From assembly GCF_002154725.1 (NCBI RefSeq), contig NZ_MTAW01000145.1, positions 62,001-126,000 on the forward strand: a stretch of DNA of 64,000 bases. Direction: 5' to 3'. The notes beneath the pieces were generated by a model. That model saw only the letters and a program-made list of their open reading frames with translations, had not been told where the DNA came from and made no database searches. The translations under genes were made by a program, and so were the position numbers. Source of the stretch: Nostoc sp. 106C. Its GTDB lineage: Bacteria > Cyanobacteriota > Cyanobacteriia > Cyanobacteriales > Nostocaceae. Positions 55,234 to 63,883 of the stretch are shown here, piece by piece; positions within the stretch are counted from its first letter, which is position 1; every line of letters begins with the position of its first letter.

Positions 55234-55393
55234 TGCACTTGCTTGATACTGATACCCTAACTCATCTCTATGCAGGAAAGGAAACCCAAATGTAGTTGAG
55301 CGATTAAGGGCTGTAGAAGATCCAGAACCACTAAATGTACAGTGTTGGGAAGTAGGGTTGCCTATCACGGCGGACTATCGCATCTGTGGTTGA
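55233..55393 (+). pseudogene. Remnant of PIN-domain toxin (VapC-like)
   Basis: ATG 55233 begins MHLLDTDTLTHLYAGK, which resembles the N-terminal Asp motif of PIN-domain RNases. The frame is cut by TAG at 55293; a shifted frame (NPNVVERLRAVEDPEPLN) continues the expected sequence from about 55283, and then runs through QCWEVGLPITADYRIC to a stop at 55391. Most of a normal ~130-residue PIN domain is gone. With the previous gene it forms a dead toxin-antitoxin module. Confidence 0.6.
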
Positions 55394-55632
55394 ACTTTCT
55401 TTAATGAAAATGCCTGAGTCTCTTTATCAGCTAGATTCTAAGCTGTGCAAGATATAATTCCCTCTCACAAGGTGAAAATGAGCGAACGCACAGTAATATT
55501 TGTAGTGTGAGCAAGATGCTCCCACTACTTATTTTTACTTGATGCCTTAGGTACGACCGAAAAGTTTTTTGTGAGAGGCGATCGCCAGAAAGCATCTAAG
55601 AGATAAATTATTGAGACATTAGTACTTATTGT
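55394..55632. other. Intergenic region before the tandem array
   Basis: No gene seen. GTAGTGTGAGCAAGATGCTCCCACTAC at about 55501-55527 (given in parts: GTAGTGTGAGC / GCTCCCACTAC) is a hairpin similar to the core of the element at 49154-49257. A GGCGATCGCC lies at 55578. Confidence 0.5.
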
Positions 55633-55899
55633 GATACTCGTGGGCGAGTCTTTGATACTCATGCGCGAGTCTTTAATACTCGTGGGCGAGTCTTTGATAC
55701 TCGTGGACGAGTCTTTGATACTCGTGAATGAGTCTTTGATACTCGTGGACGAGTCTTTGATACTCGTGGGCTAGTCTTTAATACTCATGGGCGAGTCTTT
55801 AATACTCATGGGCGAGTCTTTGATACTCGTGAATGAGTCTTTGATACTCGTGAATGAGTCTTTGATACTTGTGAATGAGTCTTTGATACTCGTGAATGA
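55633..55899. repeat. 21-bp tandem repeat array, about 12.7 copies
   Basis: Units begin at 55633, 55654, 55675, 55696 and so on every 21 bases to 55885. The consensus is GATACTCGTGGGCGAGTCTTT with variants GGA, GAA and the first base A or G. Each unit carries an inner inverted repeat ACTCG-TGGG-CGAGT (ACTCGT-GG-ACGAGT in two copies); TGAG in other copies leaves G-T pairing. No frame is open across the whole array, so it is not a coding repeat. It lies downstream of the decayed toxin-antitoxin pair and upstream, in the convergent direction, of the TPR gene. Confidence 0.92.
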
Positions 55900-56156
55900 A
55901 TTCCGAGTTAAGTGTCCTATGAAATTGTCGATGAGTCAGTAATCGGAGAGTTATCAATCGAACGGCACTTCAAGATTTTTAGTAAGATATTCGGTATTAA
56001 GTCTGTGGTTGATAGAACACAGTGCAAAAGCAAAACTCAAGATTTAATGCTGAATTGCAGTTTGGAACGGTCAAATTAGAAAATGTTTTTTGGCAAATAG
56101 TTTCTTCCTAAAGTGGAGGATGAAAAGGTAGTTCTTGAAGCTCAATTAAAAGCATT

Positions 56157-56777
56157 TTAAAACCATTGTCGCAAATTTTTATGTACCTCTGCCAAATACC
56201 ACATATAGTCATCAATTTTGTAATTATCAGCAGCTTTAACTATATATTTTTGAGCTAAATTTAGATTATTCTCTACTTCATAATATAATCCTAGATAAAG
56301 ATGACTATAAAAATTACCTTTTACTCCTTCAGATTTACCAATATTTAAAACATCATCTGGTGTGCAATTTCCTGCATATAAATCGTACACGCTTCGCATA
56401 ATTCGCCGTGGGTCATTTTTCACAGTTAATAGGGAATTCCGAGCTTCTTCGACACCAGAAAAGCGAGCTATGCAGAGATATCGCCATAGTGTTTCTTCTA
56501 GATCTTGGGCATTAACTGTCAAATCTATCTCGAACTGTTGAGCGCCCTCAGCAAATCTTTCTGCATAATAATAAGATAGTCCACGTTGCCATAAATATGG
56601 TTTGAGACGGGCATCTAGTTGTTCGGCTGTATCAAAATCTTGAATAGATTCATCAATTTTTCCAAGCTGAAAGTTAACCATACCGCGACGAATATAAGCA
56701 TTGGGATTTTGTGGCTGATTGCAGATAGTTTCATTCCAACGCTGGAGTTGATTTTCTAAAGAATTAGCAAAAAGCAT
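56157..56777 (-). CDS. TPR-like repeat protein
   Basis: A 206-residue soluble protein with tetratricopeptide-like helices: NAYIRRGMVNFQLGKIDESIQDFDTAEQLDARLKPYLWQRGLSYYYAERFAEGAQQFEID is two clear TPR units, and the C-terminal half (SHLYLGLYYEVENNLNLAQKYIVKAADN) has another. Similar to cyanobacterial/plant TPR proteins of unknown role. No signal peptide. Divergence from or convergence with its neighbours: it is the downstream member of a possible unit with the gene at 56854, 76 bp away. Confidence 0.85.
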   Translation of the reverse strand: MLFANSLENQLQRWNETICNQPQNPNAYIRRGMVNFQLGKIDESIQDFDTAEQLDARLKPYLWQRGLSYYYAERFAEGAQQFEIDLTVNAQDLEETLWRYLCIARFSGVEEARNSLLTVKNDPRRIMRSVYDLYAGNCTPDDVLNIGKSEGVKGNFYSHLYLGLYYEVENNLNLAQKYIVKAADNYKIDDYMWYLAEVHKNLRQWF

Positions 56778-56853
56778 AAGTTTTATCAGCTGATGTGCAT
56801 TTAATCTGGATGATTTCAGTATTAAGGAGAAAACGTCAATCCTCAGAGGTCAA

Positions 56854-57447
56854 CTAAGCAAGACACCAATTCTGCACATGAGAAAATAATTGTGGAAAGA
56901 ATTCTTGAAAATCATACTCCAAACTATCGTAGTGAGTGATGAGTTCATTGATAGCTGGAGTTAAAATAAAATTTCTGTTGCGTCGCCGCGATAATCGTCT
57001 TGATATCCGTAAGAGACCATTTTCTACACCAGATACATTACGGTACGATCCCAACCAATCTTCAGCAGCTACGCGAGAAATTACCTCCCTGACTACCAGA
57101 GGTATCTGGCCTGGATAGGCTCGAAATGATGCGTAAATCTCTGCTGTAAACTCATCAAGAGATATGTTGGAATATTCAGTCCAATTTTTTGCCAGAAAGT
57201 GATCGTAAAAAACATCCACCAGTACCCCAGCAAATCGCCTATAGCTTGAGTCAATGCGCTGTTTACTTCGCTGCACAACTATGTGACTGTCTGTAAACCG
57301 ATCAATTACTTGATGACACGCAATTCCACGCTGGAGATGAGAGTTTAATTCTTCACGAGCCGTTCCCTTGACAATGTCGGCCAGGAGATTACCTAAGCGA
57401 TTCTCAACGTTTGGTTCAGACAATAACAAGTGGGCTAGCCAGTTCAT
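56854..57447 (-). CDS. Acyl-carrier-protein phosphodiesterase (AcpH) family protein
   Basis: A 197-residue member of the AcpH family, an HD-like phosphodiesterase that removes 4'-phosphopantetheine from acyl carrier protein in E. coli. Seen: MNWLAHLLLSEPN, GNLLADIVKGTA, HLQRGIACHQVIDRFTDSH, FAGVLVDVFYDHFLA: the histidine/aspartate pairs of the HD-like metal site (H29? and D-x-x-H forms) are conserved. The original name is being questioned in other bacteria, so the substrate is not certain. Likely own promoter, opposite to the rhomboid genes. Confidence 0.88.
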   Translation of the reverse strand: MNWLAHLLLSEPNVENRLGNLLADIVKGTAREELNSHLQRGIACHQVIDRFTDSHIVVQRSKQRIDSSYRRFAGVLVDVFYDHFLAKNWTEYSNISLDEFTAEIYASFRAYPGQIPLVVREVISRVAAEDWLGSYRNVSGVENGLLRISRRLSRRRNRNFILTPAINELITHYDSLEYDFQEFFPQLFSHVQNWCLA

Positions 57448-57694
57448 AATGATAATGCTTATACCTAACTACCTGGCACGCTTGCCTACAGCAGTACAAC
57501 CAGACTATTGTAATGAATCAGCACGACAGTAACAAAGTAGACACAATGTAAATTTAAAATAGTGAATTCTTGAAAGACATCGCTCATCTTCCTAAGCATA
57601 AATTATTTGTCATATCCAGCCACCAGGTAGAAGCAACTACTAGCAAAATTCAGTACTGTGAACCTAGTTGCTTATAGATGAGGAATAAACGCCG

Positions 57695-58408
57695 GTGGTT
57701 CCAATTAGAGATGATAATCCTACAGAAATCACGCCTTATGTAACTTTTGGGCTAATTGCTGTCAATGTCCTGGCCTTTCTTTATGAAGCTAATCTTCCCC
57801 CACGAGCATTAGATGGGTTTTTACACCTGGCGGCGGTAGTTCCGCAAGAACTCACCTTAAGTTTTGCTGGTGTATCTTTACATCAACCTGTACCAGAGTG
57901 GGCAACTTTAATCACCTCACAATTTTTGCACGGTGGTTTACTGCACCTAGCTGGCAATATGTTGTTTCTCTGGATTTTTGGTAACAATGTGGAAGATAAG
58001 TTAGGGCATTTTAAGTATTTGCTTTTCTATCTATCTTGCGGCGTTTTGGCATCATTAAGCCAGTGGTACTTTGCCCAGAATTCTAACATTCCTTCTTTAG
58101 GAGCAAGTGGTGCGATCGCAGGTGTTATGGGAGCATACATTCTGCGCTTTCCCAAAGCTGAAATTTTGGGTGTAGTACCTTTAGGGTTTTTCTTTCCGAC
58201 TTTCCGAGTCCCTGCATATTTCTTTCTAGGATTCTGGTTTCTTCAACAAGCTTTCTATGGTGTCGCTAGTCTTGAAACACCCACCAACATCGGTATGGAA
58301 AGTGGTGGTATCGCTTACTGGGCCCATGCAGGTGGTTTCTTGTTTGGTGCAATTCTCGGACCTCTGTTGGGTTTGTTTAGCGACAAGCCTCAACAAAAAT
58401 ATTTTTAA
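57695..58408 (+). CDS. Rhomboid-family intramembrane serine protease, copy 1
   Basis: A 237-residue rhomboid starting at GTG 57695 (VPIRDDNPTEITPYVTFGLIAVNVLAFLYE). Six membrane helices; the loop motif WATLITSQFLHGGLLHLAGNMLFLWIFGNNVED, the catalytic Ser in GASGAIAGVMGAY and the catalytic His in YWAHAGGFLFG are present, so it is likely active. It cleaves single-pass membrane proteins. A near copy follows at 58538. The GTG start is preceded by no strong ribosome binding site. Confidence 0.93.
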   Translation: MVPIRDDNPTEITPYVTFGLIAVNVLAFLYEANLPPRALDGFLHLAAVVPQELTLSFAGVSLHQPVPEWATLITSQFLHGGLLHLAGNMLFLWIFGNNVEDKLGHFKYLLFYLSCGVLASLSQWYFAQNSNIPSLGASGAIAGVMGAYILRFPKAEILGVVPLGFFFPTFRVPAYFFLGFWFLQQAFYGVASLETPTNIGMESGGIAYWAHAGGFLFGAILGPLLGLFSDKPQQKYF

Positions 58409-58423
58409 TTTTAAAAGGGGACA

Positions 58424-58444
58424 GGGAATACCGTTCCCTTTTTT
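58424..58444 (+). terminator. Weak terminator between the rhomboid genes
   Basis: GGGAA-TACCG-TTCCC followed by six T, 15 bp after the first rhomboid stop. The stem is short, so readthrough into the second gene is possible. Confidence 0.5.
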
Positions 58445-58537
58445 GTTAAAGACAATGACAGGTAAAACTACCTGTACTTCGCAACTGCTAGCCACTCAAG
58501 CTATATTGCAGTTAATCAATGATTAGGAAAAACACCT

Positions 58538-59215
58538 GTGTTTCCTCTCTACGACGAAAATCCAACGCGAATCACCCCGTATTTCACTTACGGGTTGATT
58601 GGGATGAACATTTTAGTTTTTCTTCATGAAGTCACGCTGCGTGGTGCACGATTAGAGGAATTTTTTCAGCTATATGCATTAGTACCACGAGAGTTAACTA
58701 CCAACTTTGCTGGAGAGTGGACGACGCTAATTACATCGCAATTCTTGCACGGTGGTTGGTGGCATTTAATCTCAAATATGGTTTTTCTCTGGATTTTTGG
58801 TAACAATATTGAAGACCGCTTAGGTCATCTCAAATATCTAATTTTTTATTTGACTTGCGGTGCTTTAGCTGCTTTGTGCCAGTGGTTTATTGGGATGAAT
58901 TCTGCTATTCCTTCTTTGGGCGCAAGTGGTGCGATCGCAGGAGTTTTAGGTGCTTACATTATCCGCTTTCCCCACGCTAGAGTGATGACTTTAGTTTTTT
59001 TGGGATTTTTTGTTACCACTATTAGAGTGCCCGCCATGATACTAATCGGGCTGTTCATTATCCAGAATATAATTTCTGGTTTTGCTAGCTTGCAAGCCGC
59101 TGCCAACATGAGTGTAGAAACAGGCGGTGTTGCTTACTGGGCACACATCGGTGGCTTTGTTTTTGGGATAATTCTTGGCCCTTTGTTAGGGTTATTTAGT
59201 CGCGACGACTATTAG
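58538..59215 (+). CDS. Rhomboid-family intramembrane serine protease, copy 2
   Basis: A 225-residue rhomboid from GTG 58538 (FPLYDENPTRITPYFTYGLIGMN). It closely resembles the previous gene: WTTLITSQFLHGGWWHLISNMVFLWIFGNNIED, GASGAIAGVLGAY with the catalytic Ser, and YWAHIGGFVFG with the catalytic His. It lacks ~12 residues in the first loop that copy 1 has. A tandem duplication with later divergence. A strong hairpin follows the stop. Confidence 0.93.
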   Translation: MFPLYDENPTRITPYFTYGLIGMNILVFLHEVTLRGARLEEFFQLYALVPRELTTNFAGEWTTLITSQFLHGGWWHLISNMVFLWIFGNNIEDRLGHLKYLIFYLTCGALAALCQWFIGMNSAIPSLGASGAIAGVLGAYIIRFPHARVMTLVFLGFFVTTIRVPAMILIGLFIIQNIISGFASLQAAANMSVETGGVAYWAHIGGFVFGIILGPLLGLFSRDDY

Positions 59216-59218
59216 AGA

Positions 59219-59260
59219 AATTGGTTAGTAGTCTTGCTTTAGCGATACTACTAACCAATT
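59219..59260. terminator. Strong stem-loop between convergent genes
   Basis: AATTGGTTAGTAGT (59219-59232) and ACTACTAACCAATT (59247-59260) are perfect 14-base arms with a 14-base loop, four bases after the rhomboid stop. No T-run follows on either side, so it may stop transcription in both directions less efficiently or stabilise the 3' ends. Confidence 0.7.
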
Positions 59261-59338
59261 CAAAGTTTTCACTGGGATGAAGAAAATTTGCTATTGAAGA
59301 ACATCTTGCTAATTACCCTAACGGCAAAGCGCTATGAA

Positions 59339-61513
59339 TTAGCTGTTCTTAGCACCTACTGAAACTTCTGCTTCTGATTGTTCTTGAGGTGAAGAGGCTG
59401 GTGATGGTTCAACTGATGCAGGCAAAGTCACGATGATATCGGCACCATTAATCACAGCCCCTAAAAGCCCCAGTTCAGATTCAACCAATTGATCGATCGC
59501 TTCACCTAGCAAGTTTTCTTGGGTATAATTTGGTCGCGCCACAATGATCATAGCGTCACTGTAGGGTTGAATTAACAAAGGGTCATTAGATAAGCTGAGT
59601 GGGCTAGTATCCAAAATCACTAAATCATAACGCTCCCGAACATCTTCCATTAACCGTCGCATTTCGCTTGATTCAAGAATTGCAGCAGATTGTCGTAAAG
59701 GTCCAGGGCTAGGCAGAATGTATAAATTTTCTACATCAGGAACTAAGCGGATACATTCACTGAGGCTGGCGTAATAGCGCAAAGGTTCAATATTAGCATC
59801 TGGGTCAGGATTAACGTTTAAGGATGAACAACCAGAAGGCGATCGCAAATCTGTTTCAATAATTAAGGTTCTTTTCCCAGCACGGGCAGAAGCTATACCT
59901 AAGTTATAAGCGCTTGTAGTCTTACCTTCAGATCTACTAACACTAGTAATCAAAACTACTTTTAAATTTTTACCACCTATACGCCGCATATTACTGCGGA
60001 ACTTCTCATAAAACTCTAAATAAGGAGAATCTGGGGAAACTATAACTGGTATGGCTTCTTGATCCAAATCATCAATTGGTATTAAAGGTATTTCTCCTAA
60101 GCGTGCAACTTCTCTTTGCTTGAGGCTTTCGCGGATATCCTCTCTGGTTTTGAAAGTACCTTCTAGTGAACCCAACAAGAAGATGACGCCACCACCGATA
60201 ACCAATCCCATGAAACCACCAACAGCCAATGTCACAGACATACTCTTGGGTTTAACAGCATCGACAAGCACAGTTGGTAATCTAGCAATACTGAGACTAG
60301 TGACAGTTTCTGCTTCTGCGGTTTTCGCATCGGCTAGCTTCGCTTGCATTTTGTCATAGATAGCTTTTTTCAGTGCCACTTCTTGTTCTAAACGCGATCG
60401 CTCTAATTGTTTGTTAGGTATTAAAGAATATACCTGCCGCAATCGTGCCTCTTCTCTAACTTGTTGAGCTAATTGTTGTTGTAGCGTCTCCCTTTGGGTT
60501 TGCAAAGCCACCATCTGGTTTGCCAATTCTTGTCGTGCTGGATCTAAATTACTTTGAGCACGAATATTAGAGACATTGCCAGTCAGAGGTGCTGCTGTAC
60601 CGCCACCACCAACTACTTCAGCCGCGCGTTGTTGTAGTAATTCCTCAGCAGCTTCTTTCTGACGCTGCAACTGAATCATTGTTGGATGTTCAGGGCGCAG
60701 ATCTTTCCGAAGCACAGCAATTTGTGATTCAATTTGATAAATTTGCGATCGCAAGCTGGCAAGAATCGGATCGGCACTCAAAGCTGAAGAAACATAAGCT
60801 TGGCTGACATTTAATCCTAACTTGTCCTGCAAACTGCGAATTTGAGCATTAATCCCAGAAATAGTCAGTTTAATTTGACGTTGCTGAGTTTGACTATTAG
60901 TAACCGCAGTTAATAAACTACCATTCTCAGACGCTAATATTGCTGGTCGCTCTCTGCGATCGTATTGTTCTAGCTTCCTTTCTGCTGCTTGCAGTTCTAA
61001 CTTAGTCTGTGGTAGACGTTCATTAATTTTTAGAATAATTGCTTTTAATCGCCCCGTATTAATTTCACTGCTGAGTTTGACCATTGCTTGCATCAATGCC
61101 TGCAATACTTCTACAGCTCGCTTAGAATCACTGTCTTTATATTTCAGCTCGATGATGGTGGAATCTAATTGTCCAGTCCGAGGATTTTTCTTAGGTATAG
61201 AAATGGCGATACTTGCACCAATTTTTTTTGGCTTAACGTTGACTTTTGCTGACACAGCTTCGATCAGCTGATCTGATAGCAAAACTTGTTCATTTAATTC
61301 CTGCCCTTGTTGTTGGATTTCACTACCAGTTGCAGAGAATGAAACTGGCGGACGATTGTAAGTAAGCGCAGCATTTGCTATGTAGCTAGCTGGTGGATCG
61401 GGTTGTACAGCCACCACTACTGAACCAGCTACAACTAAGGCAAAACTGGCTAATCCAATCCATTTATATTTTTCAAAGGCAATAACATAGCGCTTAACAA
61501 TTGGTGGGGTCAT
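59339..61513 (-). CDS. Wzc-like polysaccharide co-polymerase / kinase-like ATPase
   Basis: A 724-residue inner-membrane protein. Two membrane segments (about 19-35 and 425-445) flank a large periplasmic Wzz domain with coiled coils (about 150-410). The cytoplasmic part (about 490-680) is a BY-kinase-type ATPase: Walker A SVSRSEGKTTSAYN, Walker A' TLIIETDLRSPS, Walker B VILDTSPLSLSNDP. The C-terminal tail (TLPASVEPSPASSPQEQSEAEV...) has no tyrosines, so the usual Tyr-rich autophosphorylation cluster is missing. It acts with the Wza-like protein encoded upstream (79 bp gap) in exopolysaccharide chain-length control and export. Confidence 0.9.
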   Translation of the reverse strand: MTPPIVKRYVIAFEKYKWIGLASFALVVAGSVVVAVQPDPPASYIANAALTYNRPPVSFSATGSEIQQQGQELNEQVLLSDQLIEAVSAKVNVKPKKIGASIAISIPKKNPRTGQLDSTIIELKYKDSDSKRAVEVLQALMQAMVKLSSEINTGRLKAIILKINERLPQTKLELQAAERKLEQYDRRERPAILASENGSLLTAVTNSQTQQRQIKLTISGINAQIRSLQDKLGLNVSQAYVSSALSADPILASLRSQIYQIESQIAVLRKDLRPEHPTMIQLQRQKEAAEELLQQRAAEVVGGGGTAAPLTGNVSNIRAQSNLDPARQELANQMVALQTQRETLQQQLAQQVREEARLRQVYSLIPNKQLERSRLEQEVALKKAIYDKMQAKLADAKTAEAETVTSLSIARLPTVLVDAVKPKSMSVTLAVGGFMGLVIGGGVIFLLGSLEGTFKTREDIRESLKQREVARLGEIPLIPIDDLDQEAIPVIVSPDSPYLEFYEKFRSNMRRIGGKNLKVVLITSVSRSEGKTTSAYNLGIASARAGKRTLIIETDLRSPSGCSSLNVNPDPDANIEPLRYYASLSECIRLVPDVENLYILPSPGPLRQSAAILESSEMRRLMEDVRERYDLVILDTSPLSLSNDPLLIQPYSDAMIIVARPNYTQENLLGEAIDQLVESELGLLGAVINGADIIVTLPASVEPSPASSPQEQSEAEVSVGAKNS

Positions 61514-61519
61514 AGCAAA

Positions 61520-61556
61520 TTAGTCATTAGTCATTAGTCATTGGTCATTAGTCATT
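61520..61556. repeat. Tandem TTAGTCA repeats
   Basis: Four to five units of TTAGTCA/TTGGTCA between the Wzc-like and Wza-like genes, similar to those at 12174 and 43316. Confidence 0.7.
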
Positions 61557-61591
61557 TTTTACTCTTGCTCCCCATCTTCCCCATCTGGTAA

Positions 61592-62923
61592 CTATTTTGA
61601 CCCACCTGTAAAGAAGTCAAAGAAGCGAATAAAGCTCTGAACATTAAAAAATGGTTGCGTAATTGTACTGAGAGCATTAGTAATTCTACCAATGAGATTA
61701 CGACCAACCACAATAACATCATTATCTTGAAGCGGCACGTTTTGAGACATATCGCCACCTAGAGCTTTTTTAGCATCAAGTCTCTGGGTAACAGCTTGAC
61801 CTCTTTCGGGATCGAAGCGTACTAGAGCAATATCCCGGAGATTGGCAGTGTCAAGATTGATTCCCCCTAATGCATCGATAAATGTGCTGCCATTAGGTAA
61901 GAGTTGATTGGCTATGCCTCCCGCTGCATAGTTTAAAACCCTGACTCTAATCTGTGGTATGGCTAAGGTTGAGCGAGCAATCAGATTGCGGTCATAGCCA
62001 TCATCAGTGCCAATTTCACGACGCGGAACAATTATGGTATCGCCATCTTGTAGTCGGAAATTAGGCACTGAACTGCCGTTTTGTAACGCTGTGTACAGGT
62101 CAACAGTTTGGGAAATCACAGAACCATCAACCAACCGCCTACGCACTTGCACTTGTCTTAGATCTGCGATCGTGGTTGTCCCACCCGATGTCAGTAAGGC
62201 ATCTGCAACCCGGGGTGTAGGCGATCCCATAGCATAAATCCCTGGACGAAATACTTCCCCACTAATAGTTACTTGAACTGGTCGTGGTGTTGCCAATGAC
62301 GCTACCACAATCGGGTCTACTAACAGGCGACTTAAAGCTAAACGAATTTTTTCTTGTGCTTCTTCTACACTCAAGCCTTGTAACGATACTGTTCCTACTT
62401 GCGGTACTAAAATGTTACCTTCCGGATTAATTACAGCTTGAAAGCTCAAATCTGGACGCTGCCCTGCTAATGATAAAACTACTACTGGCTCGACTACGTA
62501 ACGATTGAGTAACAAGCGAATTTTTTCTTGTGCTTCTAGCAAAGTTAAACCCTGTAGCGACACTGTTTTGATTAGCGGTACTATGATGTTGCCTTCAGGA
62601 TTAATTGCAGCTTGGAAGCTCAAATCTGGAAAGCGCTGAACCATAACGCTAATGTTATCTCCTGGTCCTAAGCGATAAGGACCAGGAGGGCGCTGAACCA
62701 CAACGCTAATTGTATCTCCTGGCCCTAAAAGATATCGATTGAGTTGGGGAGAAATTTCGTTATTTAAAGCCGCAGGTGCAACGTCAGTAGGTGAAGGCAC
62801 TGAGAATTGCCGCGATGATTGTTCTGGAGATGTTGCAGGTTGAGCAACAACTACTTGAAACGCTGTTGTCCAGAAAACGCCTAGCTGAAGGCTCACAAAA
62901 CATAGAGCGCTGAAAGCACGCAT
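61592..62923 (-). CDS. Wza-like outer-membrane polysaccharide export protein (SLBB)
   Basis: A 443-residue exported protein. Signal peptide to about residue 27 (VVVAQ). The poly_export domain is internally duplicated: LGPGDTISVVVQR and LGPGDNISVMVQR (66-78, 85-97), and a 58-residue unit PDLSFQA(A/V)INPEGNI... at 99-156 and 157-214. SLBB domains follow (VQVTISGEVFRPGIYAM and IRVRVLNYAAGG). It forms the outer-membrane or periplasmic export channel for polysaccharide with the Wzc-like protein. No lipobox Cys is visible in the signal region. Confidence 0.92.
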   Translation of the reverse strand: MRAFSALCFVSLQLGVFWTTAFQVVVAQPATSPEQSSRQFSVPSPTDVAPAALNNEISPQLNRYLLGPGDTISVVVQRPPGPYRLGPGDNISVMVQRFPDLSFQAAINPEGNIIVPLIKTVSLQGLTLLEAQEKIRLLLNRYVVEPVVVLSLAGQRPDLSFQAVINPEGNILVPQVGTVSLQGLSVEEAQEKIRLALSRLLVDPIVVASLATPRPVQVTISGEVFRPGIYAMGSPTPRVADALLTSGGTTTIADLRQVQVRRRLVDGSVISQTVDLYTALQNGSSVPNFRLQDGDTIIVPRREIGTDDGYDRNLIARSTLAIPQIRVRVLNYAAGGIANQLLPNGSTFIDALGGINLDTANLRDIALVRFDPERGQAVTQRLDAKKALGGDMSQNVPLQDNDVIVVGRNLIGRITNALSTITQPFFNVQSFIRFFDFFTGGSK

Positions 62924-63166
62924 ATGAGAATTGTCTAAGATAAATATTTGTACAGAAAAGCTAGACTCAAAATGGGTCTTGCTGAGTCGCTATTTTACTC
63001 TGGTAATACTTAAAATGTCTCTTACTTCACCGAGAAATTACTATATATAAAGATATAAAGAGAGTAAAATATTGCATGAATAAAAAGCGATCGCATCAGT
63101 GCTAGCATCTCAGCAAAAATCTGCGGTTTGAGAGCACACAACCATATCTCTGCACAAACGCACTCG

Positions 63167-63883
63167 TTAATTGCTCTGTAGAGACTCTGCCATTAATGCA
63201 GCTTGTACTGTCTGACCAATAGACTCGGCTAAAGGCCAAATTTTTTCTACTTGACCTAAAGGTTCCATTGGAACGAGAATACTCACGCCAACCCAAGGAA
63301 CTCGCTGCTTACGCCACTGTGCTAATTGATCTGCTAAGAACCAATGTAAAGGTGATGGATTTCCCCCATTCGGGAGAGCATACCATTGCAACACACCAAA
63401 AGTATCCTGTTTTGTAGCAGCACGAAAGAATCTAGCTTGTACCTGAGTTTCTCTAGGCTGTTTCACAGTAAATTGAGCCGAGCGATATTGAGCTATGTCC
63501 CACTTTCCCCAACGCGACTTTCCCCATCCGTTAACTTCTGTCCACTCCACCTCCGGCTGATCCATTGGCCCATTTTGCGGTAGCAACAGTAGTATCGCTT
63601 GAGTTTGCGAATCTTCTTTCTTAATTAGCTGTAACGACCATTTATGTTCACCAATTTGTTGTTCCGCCTGTTCAACAGTTTGCCAACCAGGAAGACTTAA
63701 CCCAGAATTGCGTATATGTTTCAATGCTTTTAGGCTAGTGATAGGTGGTGGCTGTTTCCATTGCCAGTGCCCTGTCAGGTATCCGGGAACGCTTCCAATA
63801 GCAAATAGCAGCAGCAACAATAAAAGCGCTACTACTTGAGTCCATTGACTTTCTTTGAAAAACTTAGTTAAGGAAATCATCAA
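63167..63883 (-). CDS. Cyanoexosortase B system-associated protein
   Basis: A 238-residue protein with one N-terminal membrane helix (about 17-36) and a periplasmic part: LSLPGWQTVEQAEQQIGEHKWSLQLI, LLLLPQNGPMDQPEVEWTEVNGW, QARFFRAATKQDTFGVLQWYALPNGGNPSPLHWFLADQ. It matches my recollection of the protein family that accompanies cyanoexosortase B (methanolan-type EpsI-like). Exosortase systems attach or process proteins with a C-terminal PEP-type signal and are usually near exopolysaccharide genes, as here. The cyanoexosortase gene should lie upstream on the same strand, beyond base 64000. The last ~117 bases upstream are too short to assign. Confidence 0.85.
   Translation of the reverse strand: MMISLTKFFKESQWTQVVALLLLLLLFAIGSVPGYLTGHWQWKQPPPITSLKALKHIRNSGLSLPGWQTVEQAEQQIGEHKWSLQLIKKEDSQTQAILLLLPQNGPMDQPEVEWTEVNGWGKSRWGKWDIAQYRSAQFTVKQPRETQVQARFFRAATKQDTFGVLQWYALPNGGNPSPLHWFLADQLAQWRKQRVPWVGVSILVPMEPLGQVEKIWPLAESIGQTVQAALMAESLQSN

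Noticed and set aside
55633-55779. Heptad-repeat peptide frame (ILVGESL...) in the 21-bp array
   Set aside because: Broken by TAG in the seventh unit and no good start; the repeat is better explained as non-coding.
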